Shown piece after piece: positions 17,398 to 26,803 of a stretch of 64,000 nt of DNA. The DNA comes from an uncultured Oceanospirillaceae bacterium (GTDB taxonomy: Bacteria; Pseudomonadota; Gammaproteobacteria; Pseudomonadales; Balneatricaceae). Positions within the stretch are counted from its first letter, which is position 1, and each line of letters starts with the position of its first letter. The DNA lies in the NCBI GenBank assembly GCA_937138495.1, contig CAKZPE010000036.1, positions 1 to 64,000 on the forward strand, read 5' to 3'. Made by a program: the position numbers and the translations under genes. The notes under the pieces were generated by a model. That model searched no databases, was not told the origin of the DNA, and saw only the letters and a program-made list of their open reading frames with translations.

Positions 17398-17819
17398 TTC
17401 TTCGCCACCATTCCGGCACCAGACCGGGAACTCTTAAGCCTAAGATTTCCCGGTGTTATTCCTCCGTTGCACCCCACTTTTTTTTACCATCCAGACAGTT
17501 TTAGCGCCTCTGCAGGACGTTTCCCTTGCGTTACCAACCAATGTCAGCACCTGTAGCCCACCACGCTAAGGCCCTTCTCTGGGCGTAAGCCGTGCTTAAC
17601 CACACTTTTTTACCGGGTAAACCTTTTTACCGGATACACATCCCAGCATGAATTTTTTGCATGAGGTTCACTTTTTGTTCTTTTTTAGTTGATTTTGTTC
17701 GTATTCGAACATTATGATTAATACACCGAACATTTTTCAGGCACTATCCGGGGTCAGAAAGGCAACACTCGCCACCTGTTACCCAACGCCACTATTATCC
17801 GCTGGAGGAAACAAAGATC
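17398..17819. other. glpR-glpD intergenic region
   Basis: Just after glpR, ACCGGGAA (17423-17430) and TTCCCGGT (17447-17454) form a hairpin, a possible weak terminator. Further on are two copies of TTTTTACCGG near 17610-17635 and the GlpR operator at 17694-17713. The glpD ribosome site is CTGGAGGAAAC. No gene is seen. Confidence 0.5.
17694..17713. promoter_or_regulatory. GlpR operator upstream of glpD
   Basis: TTTGTTCGTATTCGAACATT contains the perfect palindrome TGTTCG-N4-CGAACA and matches the GlpR consensus at 19 of 20 positions. A weaker half-site (CACCGAACATTTTTC) follows about 15 bases on, suggesting tandem operators. Confidence 0.8.
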
Positions 17820-19337
17820 ATGGCTAAACAGCACCAGGTATATGACCTGTTTGTCGTCGGCGGCGGCATTAACGGGGTAGGCATTGCTGCCGACGCTGCA
17901 GGCCGTGGGCTTAGCGTGTACCTGTGTGAAATGAATGATCTGGCATCGGCAACCTCATCGAACAGCAGTAAGCTGATCCACGGCGGCCTGCGATATCTTG
18001 AATATTATGAATTCCGGCTGGTAAAAGAAGCACTGGCAGAACGGGAAGTGCTGCTGAAAAATGCACCGCATATTATGTGGCCTCTGCGTTTTCGTTTACC
18101 GCACCGGCCGCACCTGCGCCCCGCCTGGATGATCCGTGCCGGGTTGTTTCTGTATGACCACCTGGCCAAGCGCGTTACCCTGCCGGCATCGAAAAGCATC
18201 AGATTTGAGCCATCCGGCCCACTGAAAAGCCATATGACCAAAGGCTTTGAATACTCCGATGGCTGGGTGGACGACGCCCGTCTGGTGGTGCTCAATGCCC
18301 AGATGGCACAGCAAAAAGGCGCGAAGATTAAAACCCGCACCCGTTGTATTGCCGCCGTCCGCAAAGACGATTTATGGGAAATCACTGTAGAAAACATGCT
18401 GACCGGCAAGGTTAAAACCCTGCGCAGTAAAGCGCTGATCAATGCCGCCGGGCCATGGGTTTCCAGCCTGTTCGCCGACACGATGGACATTCCTGCACCG
18501 AAAAAAATCCGCCTGGTTAAAGGCAGCCACATCATTGTGCCGCGCATCCATGACGAAGAGCAGGCCTACATTCTGCAAAACGAAGATGGCCGCATTGTGT
18601 TTGTGATACCTTACGAAGAACGGTTCTCACTGATCGGTACCACCGATGAAGAGTACCAGGGAGATCCGTCTGCCGTGGCCATCAGCCAGGCAGAGATCGA
18701 CTACCTGATTGATATCAGCAATCAGCACTTCAACACCCAAATCGATAATTCGCAGGTGGTACGTACCTATTCCGGCGTACGGCCGTTACTGGATGACGAT
18801 GCTGAAAACGCCCAGGCGGTCACCCGTGATTATACCTTTGAAGTGGATGCGCCCCTGAATCAGGGCGTACTGCTATCCGTATTTGGCGGCAAGATTACCA
18901 CTTACCGGAAGCTGGCACAGGCAGCGGTCGATAAGCTTTGTGAGCACTTTCCTCAGGCCGGCCCGCAATGGACAGCAGATGCAGCCCTGCCCGGCGGTGA
19001 TTTTCAGAGCCAGCCGCAACTGCTGGACCAGTTACAGCGTCAGTACCCATGGTTACCGGAGCAGATCGCCAAGCGTTACGTACGCAGCTATGGCACCCGT
19101 AGCCACCAGTTACTGCAGCACATCGACAGCCTTGAGCGGATGGGTCAGGACTTCGGTGCCGGGTTATATGCCTGCGAGGTGGAATATCTGCTGAAACACG
19201 AATGGGCTGTCAGCCTTGAAGATATTGTCTGGCGCAGAAGCAAACTGGGGCTGTTCCTGAACCCGGCGCAGATCTCTGCACTGCAGGAATACCTGAACCG
19301 CTATTTCAATTTTAAAAACCTCGACGCCGCGTCGTAA
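17820..19337 (+). CDS. glpD: Aerobic glycerol-3-phosphate dehydrogenase
   Basis: Membrane-associated FAD enzyme of 505 residues that oxidises sn-glycerol 3-phosphate to dihydroxyacetone phosphate and passes electrons to quinone. The dinucleotide fold DLFVVGGGINGVGIAADAAG is at the N-terminus, followed by SSKLIHGGLRYLEYYEFRLV, the family signature. The C-terminal GGKITTYRKLA and DIVWRRSKLGL are also typical. Length is that of E. coli GlpD. It is preceded by a near-consensus GlpR operator and a strong ribosome site. Confidence 0.97.
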   Translation: MAKQHQVYDLFVVGGGINGVGIAADAAGRGLSVYLCEMNDLASATSSNSSKLIHGGLRYLEYYEFRLVKEALAEREVLLKNAPHIMWPLRFRLPHRPHLRPAWMIRAGLFLYDHLAKRVTLPASKSIRFEPSGPLKSHMTKGFEYSDGWVDDARLVVLNAQMAQQKGAKIKTRTRCIAAVRKDDLWEITVENMLTGKVKTLRSKALINAAGPWVSSLFADTMDIPAPKKIRLVKGSHIIVPRIHDEEQAYILQNEDGRIVFVIPYEERFSLIGTTDEEYQGDPSAVAISQAEIDYLIDISNQHFNTQIDNSQVVRTYSGVRPLLDDDAENAQAVTRDYTFEVDAPLNQGVLLSVFGGKITTYRKLAQAAVDKLCEHFPQAGPQWTADAALPGGDFQSQPQLLDQLQRQYPWLPEQIAKRYVRSYGTRSHQLLQHIDSLERMGQDFGAGLYACEVEYLLKHEWAVSLEDIVWRRSKLGLFLNPAQISALQEYLNRYFNFKNLDAAS

Positions 19338-19371
19338 CACCGGGCTGCTAACAGCCGTTACCGCGGTGCCG

Positions 19372-19397
19372 GAAAACGGCGCACTGCCGCCGTTTTC
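19372..19397. terminator. Hairpin after glpD
   Basis: GAAAACGGC (19372-19380) and GCCGTTTTC (19389-19397) form a perfect nine-base stem with an eight-base loop. The U-run is within the stem arm, so termination efficiency is uncertain. Confidence 0.6.
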
Positions 19398-19456
19398 ATC
19401 AGGCCTCGTCACATCAGGTCATCAGACAGCAACGTTTAATCACTAAGGGGTTAAGT

Positions 19457-20458
19457 ATGGCAATACGTGTAGCTATTAACGGTTTTGGCCGCATCGGCCG
19501 GAATATTTTGCGGGCACTCTATGAGTCCGGATACCGTGATCAGATTCAGATTGTTGCAATCAATGATCTGGGAGATGCCGCCATCAATGCTCACCTGCTC
19601 AGTTATGACTCGGTTCACGGCCGTTTCGCGGCGGATGTCAGCGTCGATAACAATGCCTTGCTGGTCAACGGTGATGTGATCCGTATTTATGCCGAACGTG
19701 ATCCGGCACAGCTGCCGTGGGACGCTCATCAGGTCGATGTGGTCTATGAATGCACCGGGCTGTTCACCAGCCGGGATAAAGCCGCGGCACACCTCAGCGC
19801 CGGCGCGAAGAAAGTCATTATTTCCGCCCCGGCTGCCGGGGTGGACGCCACCGTGGTACACGGCATTAATCATCACCTGCTGAGTGATGAGCAGCAGATT
19901 ATTTCCAACGCATCCTGTACCACCAACTGTCTGGCACCGGTGGCTAAGTCTCTGAACGACAGTATCGGCATCGAAAGTGGCCTGATGACCACTATTCATG
20001 CTTACACCAATGATCAGAAGCTCAGCGACGTGTATCACACTGACCTGTACCGTGCCCGTGCAGCTGCTCAGTCAATGATCCCGACGAAAACAGGGGCCGC
20101 AGCGGCTGTGGGTCTGGTGCTGCCAGAGCTGAACGGCAAGCTCGATGGCATGGCCGTCCGGGTGCCGACCATCAACGTGTCACTGGTCGATCTGAGCTTC
20201 ATTGCTGAACGGGAAACCACTGCAGAAGAAGTGAATCAGATCATCACCGATGCCGCCGCCGGGCCATTAGGCAAGGTGTTAAAAGTGAACACCCTGCCGC
20301 TGGTTTCCATTGATTTTAATCATAATCCTGCGTCATCCGTGTTTGATGCCACCCAGACCCGGGTGAACGGCCGGATGGTAAAAGTAATGGCCTGGTATGA
20401 CAACGAATGGGGATTCTCAAACCGTATGCTGGACAATACTTTAGTATGGAATCTGTGA
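19457..20458 (+). CDS. gap: Glyceraldehyde-3-phosphate dehydrogenase, type I
   Basis: Glycolytic and gluconeogenic NAD-dependent dehydrogenase of 333 residues. The Rossmann start [17 protein letters not shown] and NDLG (Asp37) suggest NAD preference. The catalytic Cys154 lies in SNASCTTNC, with His181 in TTIHAYTND; the C-terminal [15 protein letters not shown] is invariant in the family. The pattern is closest to Pseudomonas-type GapA. It lies between glpD and pyk, placing glycerol-derived triose phosphate next to its onward route. Confidence 0.95.
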   Translation: MAIRVAINGFGRIGRNILRALYESGYRDQIQIVAINDLGDAAINAHLLSYDSVHGRFAADVSVDNNALLVNGDVIRIYAERDPAQLPWDAHQVDVVYECTGLFTSRDKAAAHLSAGAKKVIISAPAAGVDATVVHGINHHLLSDEQQIISNASCTTNCLAPVAKSLNDSIGIESGLMTTIHAYTNDQKLSDVYHTDLYRARAAAQSMIPTKTGAAAAVGLVLPELNGKLDGMAVRVPTINVSLVDLSFIAERETTAEEVNQIITDAAAGPLGKVLKVNTLPLVSIDFNHNPASSVFDATQTRVNGRMVKVMAWYDNEWGFSNRMLDNTLVWNL

Positions 20459-20487
20459 TGAAACTGTAACCTAAACACTATATCCTT

Positions 20488-20515
20488 AAAGGCCTACTCC
20501 ATTCCGGGCCTTTTT
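20488..20515 (+). terminator. Rho-independent terminator of gap
   Basis: AAAGGCC (20488-20494) pairs with GGCCTTT (20507-20513) and the run continues with T residues. Confidence 0.75.
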
Positions 20516-20548
20516 GGATAAGGTCCATATTCGATGTAAGGCTAAAAA

Positions 20549-21994
20549 ATGCAACGCAGAACGAAAATCGTCGCCACCTTAGGTCCCGCCACCAGCTCTC
20601 CCGAAAATATTGCCGCAATGATTACCGCCGGCGTCAACGTTGTCCGTATGAACTTCTCCCACGGCTGTGCAGAAGACCATATTGAACGCACCCGCTTAGT
20701 CCGTGAACAGGCTGCCAAACAGGGGCGTTTCGTCGCCATTCTGGGCGACCTTCAGGGCCCTAAGATCCGTATTTCACGTTTTGCTAATGACAAAGAAACC
20801 CTGACCGTCGGCCAGCGCTTTATTCTTGATGGCGCACTGGACGGCAACGCCGGTGACAGCACCCGCGTGGGCATCGACTATAAAGAACTGGTTACCGACA
20901 GCCGCCCGGGAGACATCCTGCTGCTGGACGATGGCCGTCTGGTGTTTGAAGTAACCTCCGTTGAAGGTCAGGAAATTCACTGCACCGTTCAGGTGGGTGG
21001 AGTAATCTCCAACAACAAAGGCATAAACCGTAAAGGCGGCGGCCTGTCGGCAGCAGCCCTGACTGAAAAAGATAAGCAGGATATTCTGCTGGCAGCCAAA
21101 CTGGATGTCGACTTCCTGGCCGTCTCTTTCCCCCGTGATGCAGCAGACATGCAAACGGCCCGTCAACTGATGGAAGCCGCCGGTTGCAACGCCAACCTGA
21201 TCGCGAAAATCGAACGGGCTGAAGCCATAGAAGATGGCGTACTGGATGGCATCATCCACGCGTCTGACGGCGTCATGGTTGCCCGGGGTGACCTGGGGGT
21301 TGAGATCGGTGATGCTGAGCTGATCGGTGTGCAGAAGCACATTATCGAACGTGCCCGTACCGGCAACAAAGTCGTTATCACTGCGACTCAGATGATGGAG
21401 TCCATGATCAGCTCACCACTGCCAACCCGTGCAGAAGTCTTCGACGTGGCGAACGCCGTACTGGACGGTACCGACGCAGTTATGCTGTCCGGTGAAACCG
21501 CCATGGGTGACTTCCCGATCCAGACCGTTGAGGCCATGGCCCGGGTCATTGTCGGCGCAGAACAGCACCCGAGCAGTAACGTTTCCAAGCACCGGATGCA
21601 CGAGTCTTTCACCTATATTGATGAGTCGGTTGCCCTTTCCGCCATGTACGTGGCCAACCACCTTGAAGGGGTTAAAGCCATCATCTGTATGACAGAAACC
21701 GGCGCGACGCCGCTGATCATGTCGCGGATTCGCTCCCAGCAGCCTATCTACGCCTATTCACGGCTGACCAAAACCCAGCACCGGGTGGCCATGTACCGGG
21801 GGGTTAAGACCATTCCGTTCGACGTGAGTGCCGTTCCGAATGAAGAAACCAACCAGCGCGCAGTAGACGAACTGGTACAGCGCAAAGTGGTTGAAGAAGG
21901 TGATCTGGTCATCATCACCAAGGGTGACTATGTGAACGCTCAGGGCGGTACTAACACCATGAAGATCGTCCGCGTCGGTGCGAAGATTCAGTAA
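20549..21994 (+). CDS. pyk: Pyruvate kinase, PykA-like
   Basis: Cytosolic enzyme of 481 residues converting phosphoenolpyruvate and ADP to pyruvate and ATP. RRTKIVATLGPATSSPENI begins the TIM barrel; the catalytic segment LIAKIERAEAIEDGVLDGI holds the active-site Lys, and VMVARGDLGVEIGDAELI and TQMMESMI follow. The N-terminal ILGDLQGPKIRIS and overall pattern point to the PykA (type II) branch. It ends with a strong terminator and has its own 90-base leader after the gap terminator. Confidence 0.95.
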   Translation: MQRRTKIVATLGPATSSPENIAAMITAGVNVVRMNFSHGCAEDHIERTRLVREQAAKQGRFVAILGDLQGPKIRISRFANDKETLTVGQRFILDGALDGNAGDSTRVGIDYKELVTDSRPGDILLLDDGRLVFEVTSVEGQEIHCTVQVGGVISNNKGINRKGGGLSAAALTEKDKQDILLAAKLDVDFLAVSFPRDAADMQTARQLMEAAGCNANLIAKIERAEAIEDGVLDGIIHASDGVMVARGDLGVEIGDAELIGVQKHIIERARTGNKVVITATQMMESMISSPLPTRAEVFDVANAVLDGTDAVMLSGETAMGDFPIQTVEAMARVIVGAEQHPSSNVSKHRMHESFTYIDESVALSAMYVANHLEGVKAIICMTETGATPLIMSRIRSQQPIYAYSRLTKTQHRVAMYRGVKTIPFDVSAVPNEETNQRAVDELVQRKVVEEGDLVIITKGDYVNAQGGTNTMKIVRVGAKIQ

Positions 21995-22017
21995 TATCCG
22001 CTTAAGCAAAACACCTG

Positions 22018-22044
22018 AAAGCCCTGCAGCCGCAGGGCTTTTTT
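22018..22044 (+). terminator. Rho-independent terminator of pyk
   Basis: GCCCTGC (22021-22027) pairs with GCAGGGC (22032-22038), four-base loop, followed by six T. Confidence 0.93.
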
Positions 22045-22122
22045 GTATCTGGCCGTCATTCCCGGTCTGCCTGGCTGCACAGGGTGATTGACGGGCCGCG
22101 CCAAATAGATAATCATAACGCC

Positions 22123-22188
22123 ATGAACTTACACCGCACCCACAGCCAGAATATTATCATCATCATTTCTCAGGAAATGGTGGGATAG
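22123..22188 (+). CDS. Isoleucine-rich leader peptide of the ilvA attenuator
   Basis: A 21-codon open frame, MNLHRTHSQNIIIIIS followed by QEMVG and TAG. Five consecutive Ile codons (22153-22167) sit right before RNA structures of an attenuator and the gene downstream makes the first committed isoleucine intermediate. The ribosome site is weak, as for some leader peptides. Too short for routine ORF finding. Function is inferred from layout. Confidence 0.75.
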   Translation: MNLHRTHSQNIIIIISQEMVG

Positions 22189-22237
22189 CGTGTGTCATAG
22201 CTAACTTGGAAAACCCGCCGGCAAGGCGGGTTTTTTT
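22153..22237 (+). promoter_or_regulatory. Transcription attenuator of ilvA
   Basis: After the Ile codons, CATTTC (22164-22169) and GAAATG (22174-22179) form the protector hairpin. GGTGGG (22179-22184) can instead pair with CCCGCC (22214-22219) as antiterminator. AAACCCGCC (22211-22219) and GGCGGGTTT (22225-22233) form the terminator with a T-tail. A ribosome stalled at Ile codons would cover the first arm, freeing GGTGGG and allowing read-through into ilvA when isoleucyl-tRNA is scarce. Confidence 0.8.
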
Positions 22238-22314
22238 ATCACTTCAGAAAACCACGCCGCAGATTGCCGGTACGGGTTTCCAGTTTTCGAATACTGAAAA
22301 TACGGAGATCCGCC

Positions 22315-23628
22315 ATGACGGCAACCCTTTTTACACAGACCCCGACAACCGGTCACGGAACAGCAGACAGCTTTTACTACCCGCAACTGGAAGATATCGT
22401 GGCGGCTGCCCGGCGACTGGAGTCGGTCGTCAACTACACGCCACTGCTGCACAACCAGAACCTGAGTGACCGCTACGGTGCCAACATCTTCCTCAAACGG
22501 GAAGACCAGCAAGTGGTGCGCTCCTATAAAATCCGCGGGGCTTACAACAGGATTCTGTCCCTCAGCGCTGAACAGCAACAACAGGGCATCGTCTGCGCCA
22601 GTGCCGGCAATCATGCCCAGGGCGTTGCTTACGCCTGTGCGCTGCTCGGCCTGAAAGGCACGGTGTTTATGCCGGTGCCCACCCCCAGCCAAAAAGTGCA
22701 GCAGGTGAGAAAGTACGGCAAAGAATATGTCGATATCCGCCTCGCCGGTGACACCTTCGACGACGCCTATCACGAGGCGCGGGCATTCTGTGAGGCGCAG
22801 CAGGCTTCGTTTGTGCACCCGTTCGACGATCCGGAAGTGATTGAAGGTCAGGCCTCCGTCGGGGTGGAAATACTGCAGCAGCTGGAGCTGGCCGGGCATC
22901 CTGCGGATATGATGATCATGCCGGTGGGCGGCGGTGGCCTGGCATCCGGGCTGTCGGCGTATTTCAAAGCGCAGTCACCGGAGACTCAGCTGATCGGCGT
23001 TGAACCGGAAGGCGCGGCGTCCATGAGTACATCCGTGGCGGCGGGCACTAACCAGACGCTGGATACCATCGATACTTTCGTTGACGGTGCTGCGGTACAG
23101 CGGGTCGGGGAAAACACCTTCAGAATCTGCCAGCAGAACCTGCAACAAGTGTTTACCGTACCGGAAGGTAAGGTCTGTGCCACCCTGCTGCAGCTGTACA
23201 ACCAGGACGCCATTGTGGTGGAACCCGCCGGCGCGCTCTCTGTCGCTGTGCTGGACAGCCTGCGTGATGAGATCCGTGGTAAAACGGTGGTCTGCCTGAT
23301 CAGCGGCGGTAATAACGATATCCACCGCACCGAAGAAATCCGCGAACGGGCATTACTCCATGAAGGCCTGAAGCATTACTTCATCGTCAACTTTCCCCAG
23401 CGTGCCGGAGCCCTGCAGGAATTTCTGGCGCAGGTGCTTGGCCCTGACGATGACATCACTCACTTTGAATATTCAAAGAAGAATAACAGCAGCAAAGGCC
23501 CGGCGCTGATCGGCATTGAACTGAGCCATAAAGAGAACTTCCAGAGCCTGCTACAACGGATGAATGCACAACGGATCCGTTATGAATACCTGAACGACAA
23601 ACCGGACCTGTTTCGTTTTCTGGTTTAA
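22315..23628 (+). CDS. ilvA: Threonine dehydratase, biosynthetic, short form
   Basis: PLP enzyme of 437 residues that converts threonine to 2-oxobutanoate, the entry to isoleucine. Lys72 in VVRSYKIRGAYN is the PLP lysine and MPVGGGGLASGLSAY binds the cofactor phosphate. A single C-terminal ACT-like domain (about 345-437, HYFIVNFPQRAGALQEFL) makes it the short form, as in Gram-positive bacteria, rather than the 514-residue two-domain E. coli IlvA. The start at 22315 follows a GGAG site; the longer frame from 22264 would start inside the leader. The upstream attenuator supports the biosynthetic role. Confidence 0.93.
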   Translation: MTATLFTQTPTTGHGTADSFYYPQLEDIVAAARRLESVVNYTPLLHNQNLSDRYGANIFLKREDQQVVRSYKIRGAYNRILSLSAEQQQQGIVCASAGNHAQGVAYACALLGLKGTVFMPVPTPSQKVQQVRKYGKEYVDIRLAGDTFDDAYHEARAFCEAQQASFVHPFDDPEVIEGQASVGVEILQQLELAGHPADMMIMPVGGGGLASGLSAYFKAQSPETQLIGVEPEGAASMSTSVAAGTNQTLDTIDTFVDGAAVQRVGENTFRICQQNLQQVFTVPEGKVCATLLQLYNQDAIVVEPAGALSVAVLDSLRDEIRGKTVVCLISGGNNDIHRTEEIRERALLHEGLKHYFIVNFPQRAGALQEFLAQVLGPDDDITHFEYSKKNNSSKGPALIGIELSHKENFQSLLQRMNAQRIRYEYLNDKPDLFRFLV

Positions 23629-23790
23629 ACACTGCAGCGGCAGCCATTCAGGGTGTTTCCCTGAGTGGCCCTGCTTTCAGCTTTGCCCTGATGGGTTACA
23701 ATGAATACATCAGTTAGAATGAACATATGGCACCCGGACATATCTAATCATCACACTCTGTAACCTTCGGCATAAAACGGACACCGGCTC

Positions 23791-24471
23791 ATGCTTTTTA
23801 TCCTGCTTGGCCTGATCCTTGTGGTACTGGCCTTTGGCCCGCAGTACTGGGTCAGACACATTATCCGTAAACATCACACCCCGCTGGACAATATGCCCGG
23901 CTCCGGTGCTGAACTGGCGGAACACCTGATCGAACGCTTTAAGCTGGAAGGCGTAAAAGTGCAGGAAACCGGGCCGGATCAGAATTACTATTCACCGGCA
24001 GAAAAAATCGTTGGCCTGTCACCGGATGTATTCCACGGTAAGTCTCTTTCATCGGTTGCCATTGCCACTCACGAAGTTGGCCATGCAATCCAGTACAACC
24101 GTGGAGAAGCCGTCAGCAAGTTACGCACTAAATATACGGTGCCGGCCAAAATGGTGCAGGGTATCGGTATCTTTATTCTTTCCAGTACACCCTTTATCGG
24201 CCTGCTGGCCAAGGCCCCGGCAGTAATGGCACTGACGGTCGTCGCCGGCATCGCCACTATGCTCGCCTCGGTGGTGTTTCATGCCATGGTTTTACCGGAA
24301 GAATACGACGCCAGTTTCGGCAAGGCCCTGCCGATTCTGGAAGAAGGCTATGTGCCGGAAGAACAATTACCGGCGGTACGGCAAGTTCTGAAGGCCGCTG
24401 CCTATACCTACGTTGCCGGCGCACTGGCAGATATCCTCAGCATCTGGCGCTGGTTACTGATCCTGCGCTGA
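23791..24471 (+). CDS. Membrane zinc metallopeptidase, YugP-like
   Basis: Integral membrane protein of 226 residues in the Zn_peptidase_2 family. The active-site motif ATHEVGHAIQY (about residues 92-102) is a canonical HExxH-type zinc site. Hydrophobic helices lie at residues 1-20, 118-135 and 140-160. PEEYDASFGKALPIL holds a conserved Glu/Asp, probably the third zinc ligand. Family members are widespread and lack a well-defined substrate. It stands alone between ilvA and a YCII gene. Confidence 0.85.
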   Translation: MLFILLGLILVVLAFGPQYWVRHIIRKHHTPLDNMPGSGAELAEHLIERFKLEGVKVQETGPDQNYYSPAEKIVGLSPDVFHGKSLSSVAIATHEVGHAIQYNRGEAVSKLRTKYTVPAKMVQGIGIFILSSTPFIGLLAKAPAVMALTVVAGIATMLASVVFHAMVLPEEYDASFGKALPILEEGYVPEEQLPAVRQVLKAAAYTYVAGALADILSIWRWLLILR

Positions 24472-24545
24472 AATACTTCGCCACGAAAAATCCCCAAAAG
24501 CCACTATGCTTACCGGTAGCAAATGAACAGCAAAGGGAGTGCAGC

Positions 24546-24872
24546 ATGGCGCAATATATGATCACCTATCTGGGCGGCAACCCACCGGCGACACCGGAGG
24601 AAGGCAAACAGCATTTCGCCAGGTACATGCAATGGCTGGCATCACTGGGCAATGCCGTGGTCAGCCCGGCCAACCCTCTGAAAAATACCTGCGTCATGCA
24701 CTCTGATGGCGAAGTAACCGAAGGGGGTGATAGCGGTATGTCGGGGTTTACGCTGATCGAAGCTGATTCGATGCAGGCAGCACAGACCCTGGCACAGGGC
24801 TGCCCGTTTCTGGAAACCGGCGGCTCGCTGGAAATATCAGAACTGATCAAAATGCCCAAGCCCAGCCATTAA
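24546..24872 (+). CDS. YCII-domain protein
   Basis: Small cytosolic protein of 108 residues: MAQYMITYLGGNPP, a helix with HFARYMQWLASLGNAVVSP and the C-terminal SMQAAQTLAQGCPFLETGGS strand-helix unit are characteristic of the YCII-related ferredoxin-like fold (DGPF/YCII). Function is unknown; some relatives are proposed small-molecule enzymes. A GGGAG ribosome site precedes the start. Confidence 0.75.
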   Translation: MAQYMITYLGGNPPATPEEGKQHFARYMQWLASLGNAVVSPANPLKNTCVMHSDGEVTEGGDSGMSGFTLIEADSMQAAQTLAQGCPFLETGGSLEISELIKMPKPSH

Positions 24873-24894
24873 AGCCCGGCCCGGTTTTCCTGAA

Positions 24895-25398
24895 CTACGC
24901 TTCAGGCGGATGGACGATAACGGCATCACCGATCCGGACAGTGCCGGAACGCAGGATTTTCGCACACAGCCCGCCGTGCCCCAGCATGGCAGCGACACCG
25001 CCCTTCCCCAGTGCGGTTTCCATTCGGGAACAGGGATGGCACAGAGCGGTCGCTTCAAATAATGCATCACCGATGGTGAATTGCTGATGGCGCAGTGCCG
25101 TCAGGTTAATATTTTTCACCACCAGATTACGCCGCAGCAATCCCGGAGGCAGGCTTTCCAGACCGGTAAAATGGCGGATCATCTGAATATATTCTTCTGA
25201 GATAATGGTTACCTGCCGGGCTGAACCGGGGGTTTTATCACAGCGGTGATCCCCTTCCAGCCCCAGGGTTTCCAGCGCCTGAACTTCCGGGACTTCCAGC
25301 ATATCCTGCTTACGCCCCGGCCGCAGACCGATCCAGCTCAGCTCACCCGGGGGTAAGTCTTTAACGAAACGTCCAAAAAGAAACTTTTGTGCTTTCAC
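24895..25398 (-). CDS. MOSC-domain protein
   Basis: A 167-residue MOSC (molybdenum cofactor sulfurase C-terminal) domain protein of the YiiM-like, stand-alone type. GLEGDHRCDKTPGSARQVTI and LPPGLLRRNLVV are family hallmarks, and the conserved Cys in ALCHPCSRMETALG is the presumed sulfur or molybdenum site. Such proteins may reduce N-hydroxylated compounds or carry sulfur; the precise role here is not known. It may be co-transcribed with the MFS gene upstream (24 bases apart). Confidence 0.87.
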   Translation of the reverse strand: MKAQKFLFGRFVKDLPPGELSWIGLRPGRKQDMLEVPEVQALETLGLEGDHRCDKTPGSARQVTIISEEYIQMIRHFTGLESLPPGLLRRNLVVKNINLTALRHQQFTIGDALFEATALCHPCSRMETALGKGGVAAMLGHGGLCAKILRSGTVRIGDAVIVHPPEA

Positions 25399-25422
25399 CG
25401 GTCGGTCTCCTGTCAGGATCAG

Positions 25423-26712
25423 TTATTTGGCAGACGCCTCTTCCCCGCCATTCCAGGGGGCGACTCTGAACAGCAGTAACATGCCCGGCAGTGCCAACAC
25501 GGCGCACAACCAGAAGAAATGCTCCCAGCCTACCGCATCAACAATATAGCCGGTAATGGCGTTTACAAAGGTACGTGGCAGCGCTGCCAGTGCGGTGAAA
25601 AGCGCAAACTGCGTGGCCGCAAACGCCACACTGGTAGACCGGGCAATAAAGGCGGTGAATGCCGCGGTACCCAGCCCAACACCGAGGTATTCAAGGCTGA
25701 TAACCACCGCCAGTGCCAGCTTATCCGGCCCCATCTGGGCCAGTACTGCAAACCCCAGAATGGTCACAACCTGCACCACCCCAAAGATCCACAGCGCCCG
25801 GTTAATGCCCAGTTTGATCATCCACAGGCCACCGAGAATACCGCCGACAATCGACGCCCACAGCGCGGATGCTTTCGCGATCACACCGATGTCCGTCAGG
25901 GTAAACCCCAGATCAATATAAAACGGGGTCGACAGGGCCGTCGCCATGTTATCACCCAGCTTATACAGGAACATAAAGCAGAGAATCTGCATGGCACCTG
26001 TCCAGCCCAGCCGGCCAACAAACTCCCGGAACGGCTCAATTATCGCTTCTTTAAGGGTTTTGGGGGCTGCAGGTTCACTGACCGGCTCTTTCACCACCAG
26101 CGTCATTAACACACCGAGCAACATAAACGCCGCCACGATGACAAACACCGTTGACCAGGGCAGCATATCCGCCAGAATCAGCCCCAGCGCCCCTGGCACC
26201 AGCCCGGAAATCCGGTACGCCTGAACATGCACCGAGTTACCCCAGCCCAGCTCTTTATCCGGCAGAAGCTCCCGCCGGTAGGCATCCAGCACGATATCCT
26301 GGCTGGCACTGAACAGTGCCACCGCTGTCGCCAGATAGGCGATGGTCATAATGGACACCCGCGGATCAATGCTGCCCAGCAAGGCAATGGATATCAGCAG
26401 GGCTATCTGCATCACCAACATCCAGCCCCTGCGCCGGCCCAGGAACGGCGGCACATAGCGGTCCATCAGCGGCGCCCAGAGAAACTTCCAGGTATAGGGA
26501 AAGGTAACCAGTGCAAACAGGCCGATCTCTTTCAGACCTATGCCTTCCGCCCGCAGATACGCCGGCAACATCTGAAACAGAACGTATAACGGCATACCGG
26601 ATGAAAAGCCGGTAAAAATACAGATCAGGGTGCGCCGGTTCAGGACTGAATCCCACCAGTTCCCTGTGGCAGGCTGGCTATGTTCCGCTGCGTCTGTTTC
26701 TGATGTCGCCAC
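25423..26712 (-). CDS. ampG: AmpG-like muropeptide MFS transporter
   Basis: Inner-membrane permease of about 429 residues and 12 helices. The start of the membrane domain, TLICIFTGFSSGMPLYVLFQMLPAYLRAEG, and LVTFPYTWKFLWAPLMDRY and ASQDIVLDAYRRELL are characteristic of AmpG, which imports anhydromuropeptides for cell-wall recycling. The GTG at 26712 is preferred because GGGAG is eight bases before it; a TTG at 26727 lacks a site. AmpG-like proteins can have other substrates, so the role is probable rather than certain. Confidence 0.85.
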   Translation of the reverse strand: MATSETDAAEHSQPATGNWWDSVLNRRTLICIFTGFSSGMPLYVLFQMLPAYLRAEGIGLKEIGLFALVTFPYTWKFLWAPLMDRYVPPFLGRRRGWMLVMQIALLISIALLGSIDPRVSIMTIAYLATAVALFSASQDIVLDAYRRELLPDKELGWGNSVHVQAYRISGLVPGALGLILADMLPWSTVFVIVAAFMLLGVLMTLVVKEPVSEPAAPKTLKEAIIEPFREFVGRLGWTGAMQILCFMFLYKLGDNMATALSTPFYIDLGFTLTDIGVIAKASALWASIVGGILGGLWMIKLGINRALWIFGVVQVVTILGFAVLAQMGPDKLALAVVISLEYLGVGLGTAAFTAFIARSTSVAFAATQFALFTALAALPRTFVNAITGYIVDAVGWEHFFWLCAVLALPGMLLLFRVAPWNGGEEASAK

Positions 26713-26803
26713 CCGTGGTGCTCCCAAAATTATTTATTCAGCTGAAAACAAATCAGATTGCAGAGAGGCTGCAACCTGACAGACAGGGGCAGAAACCCCG
26801 GGA

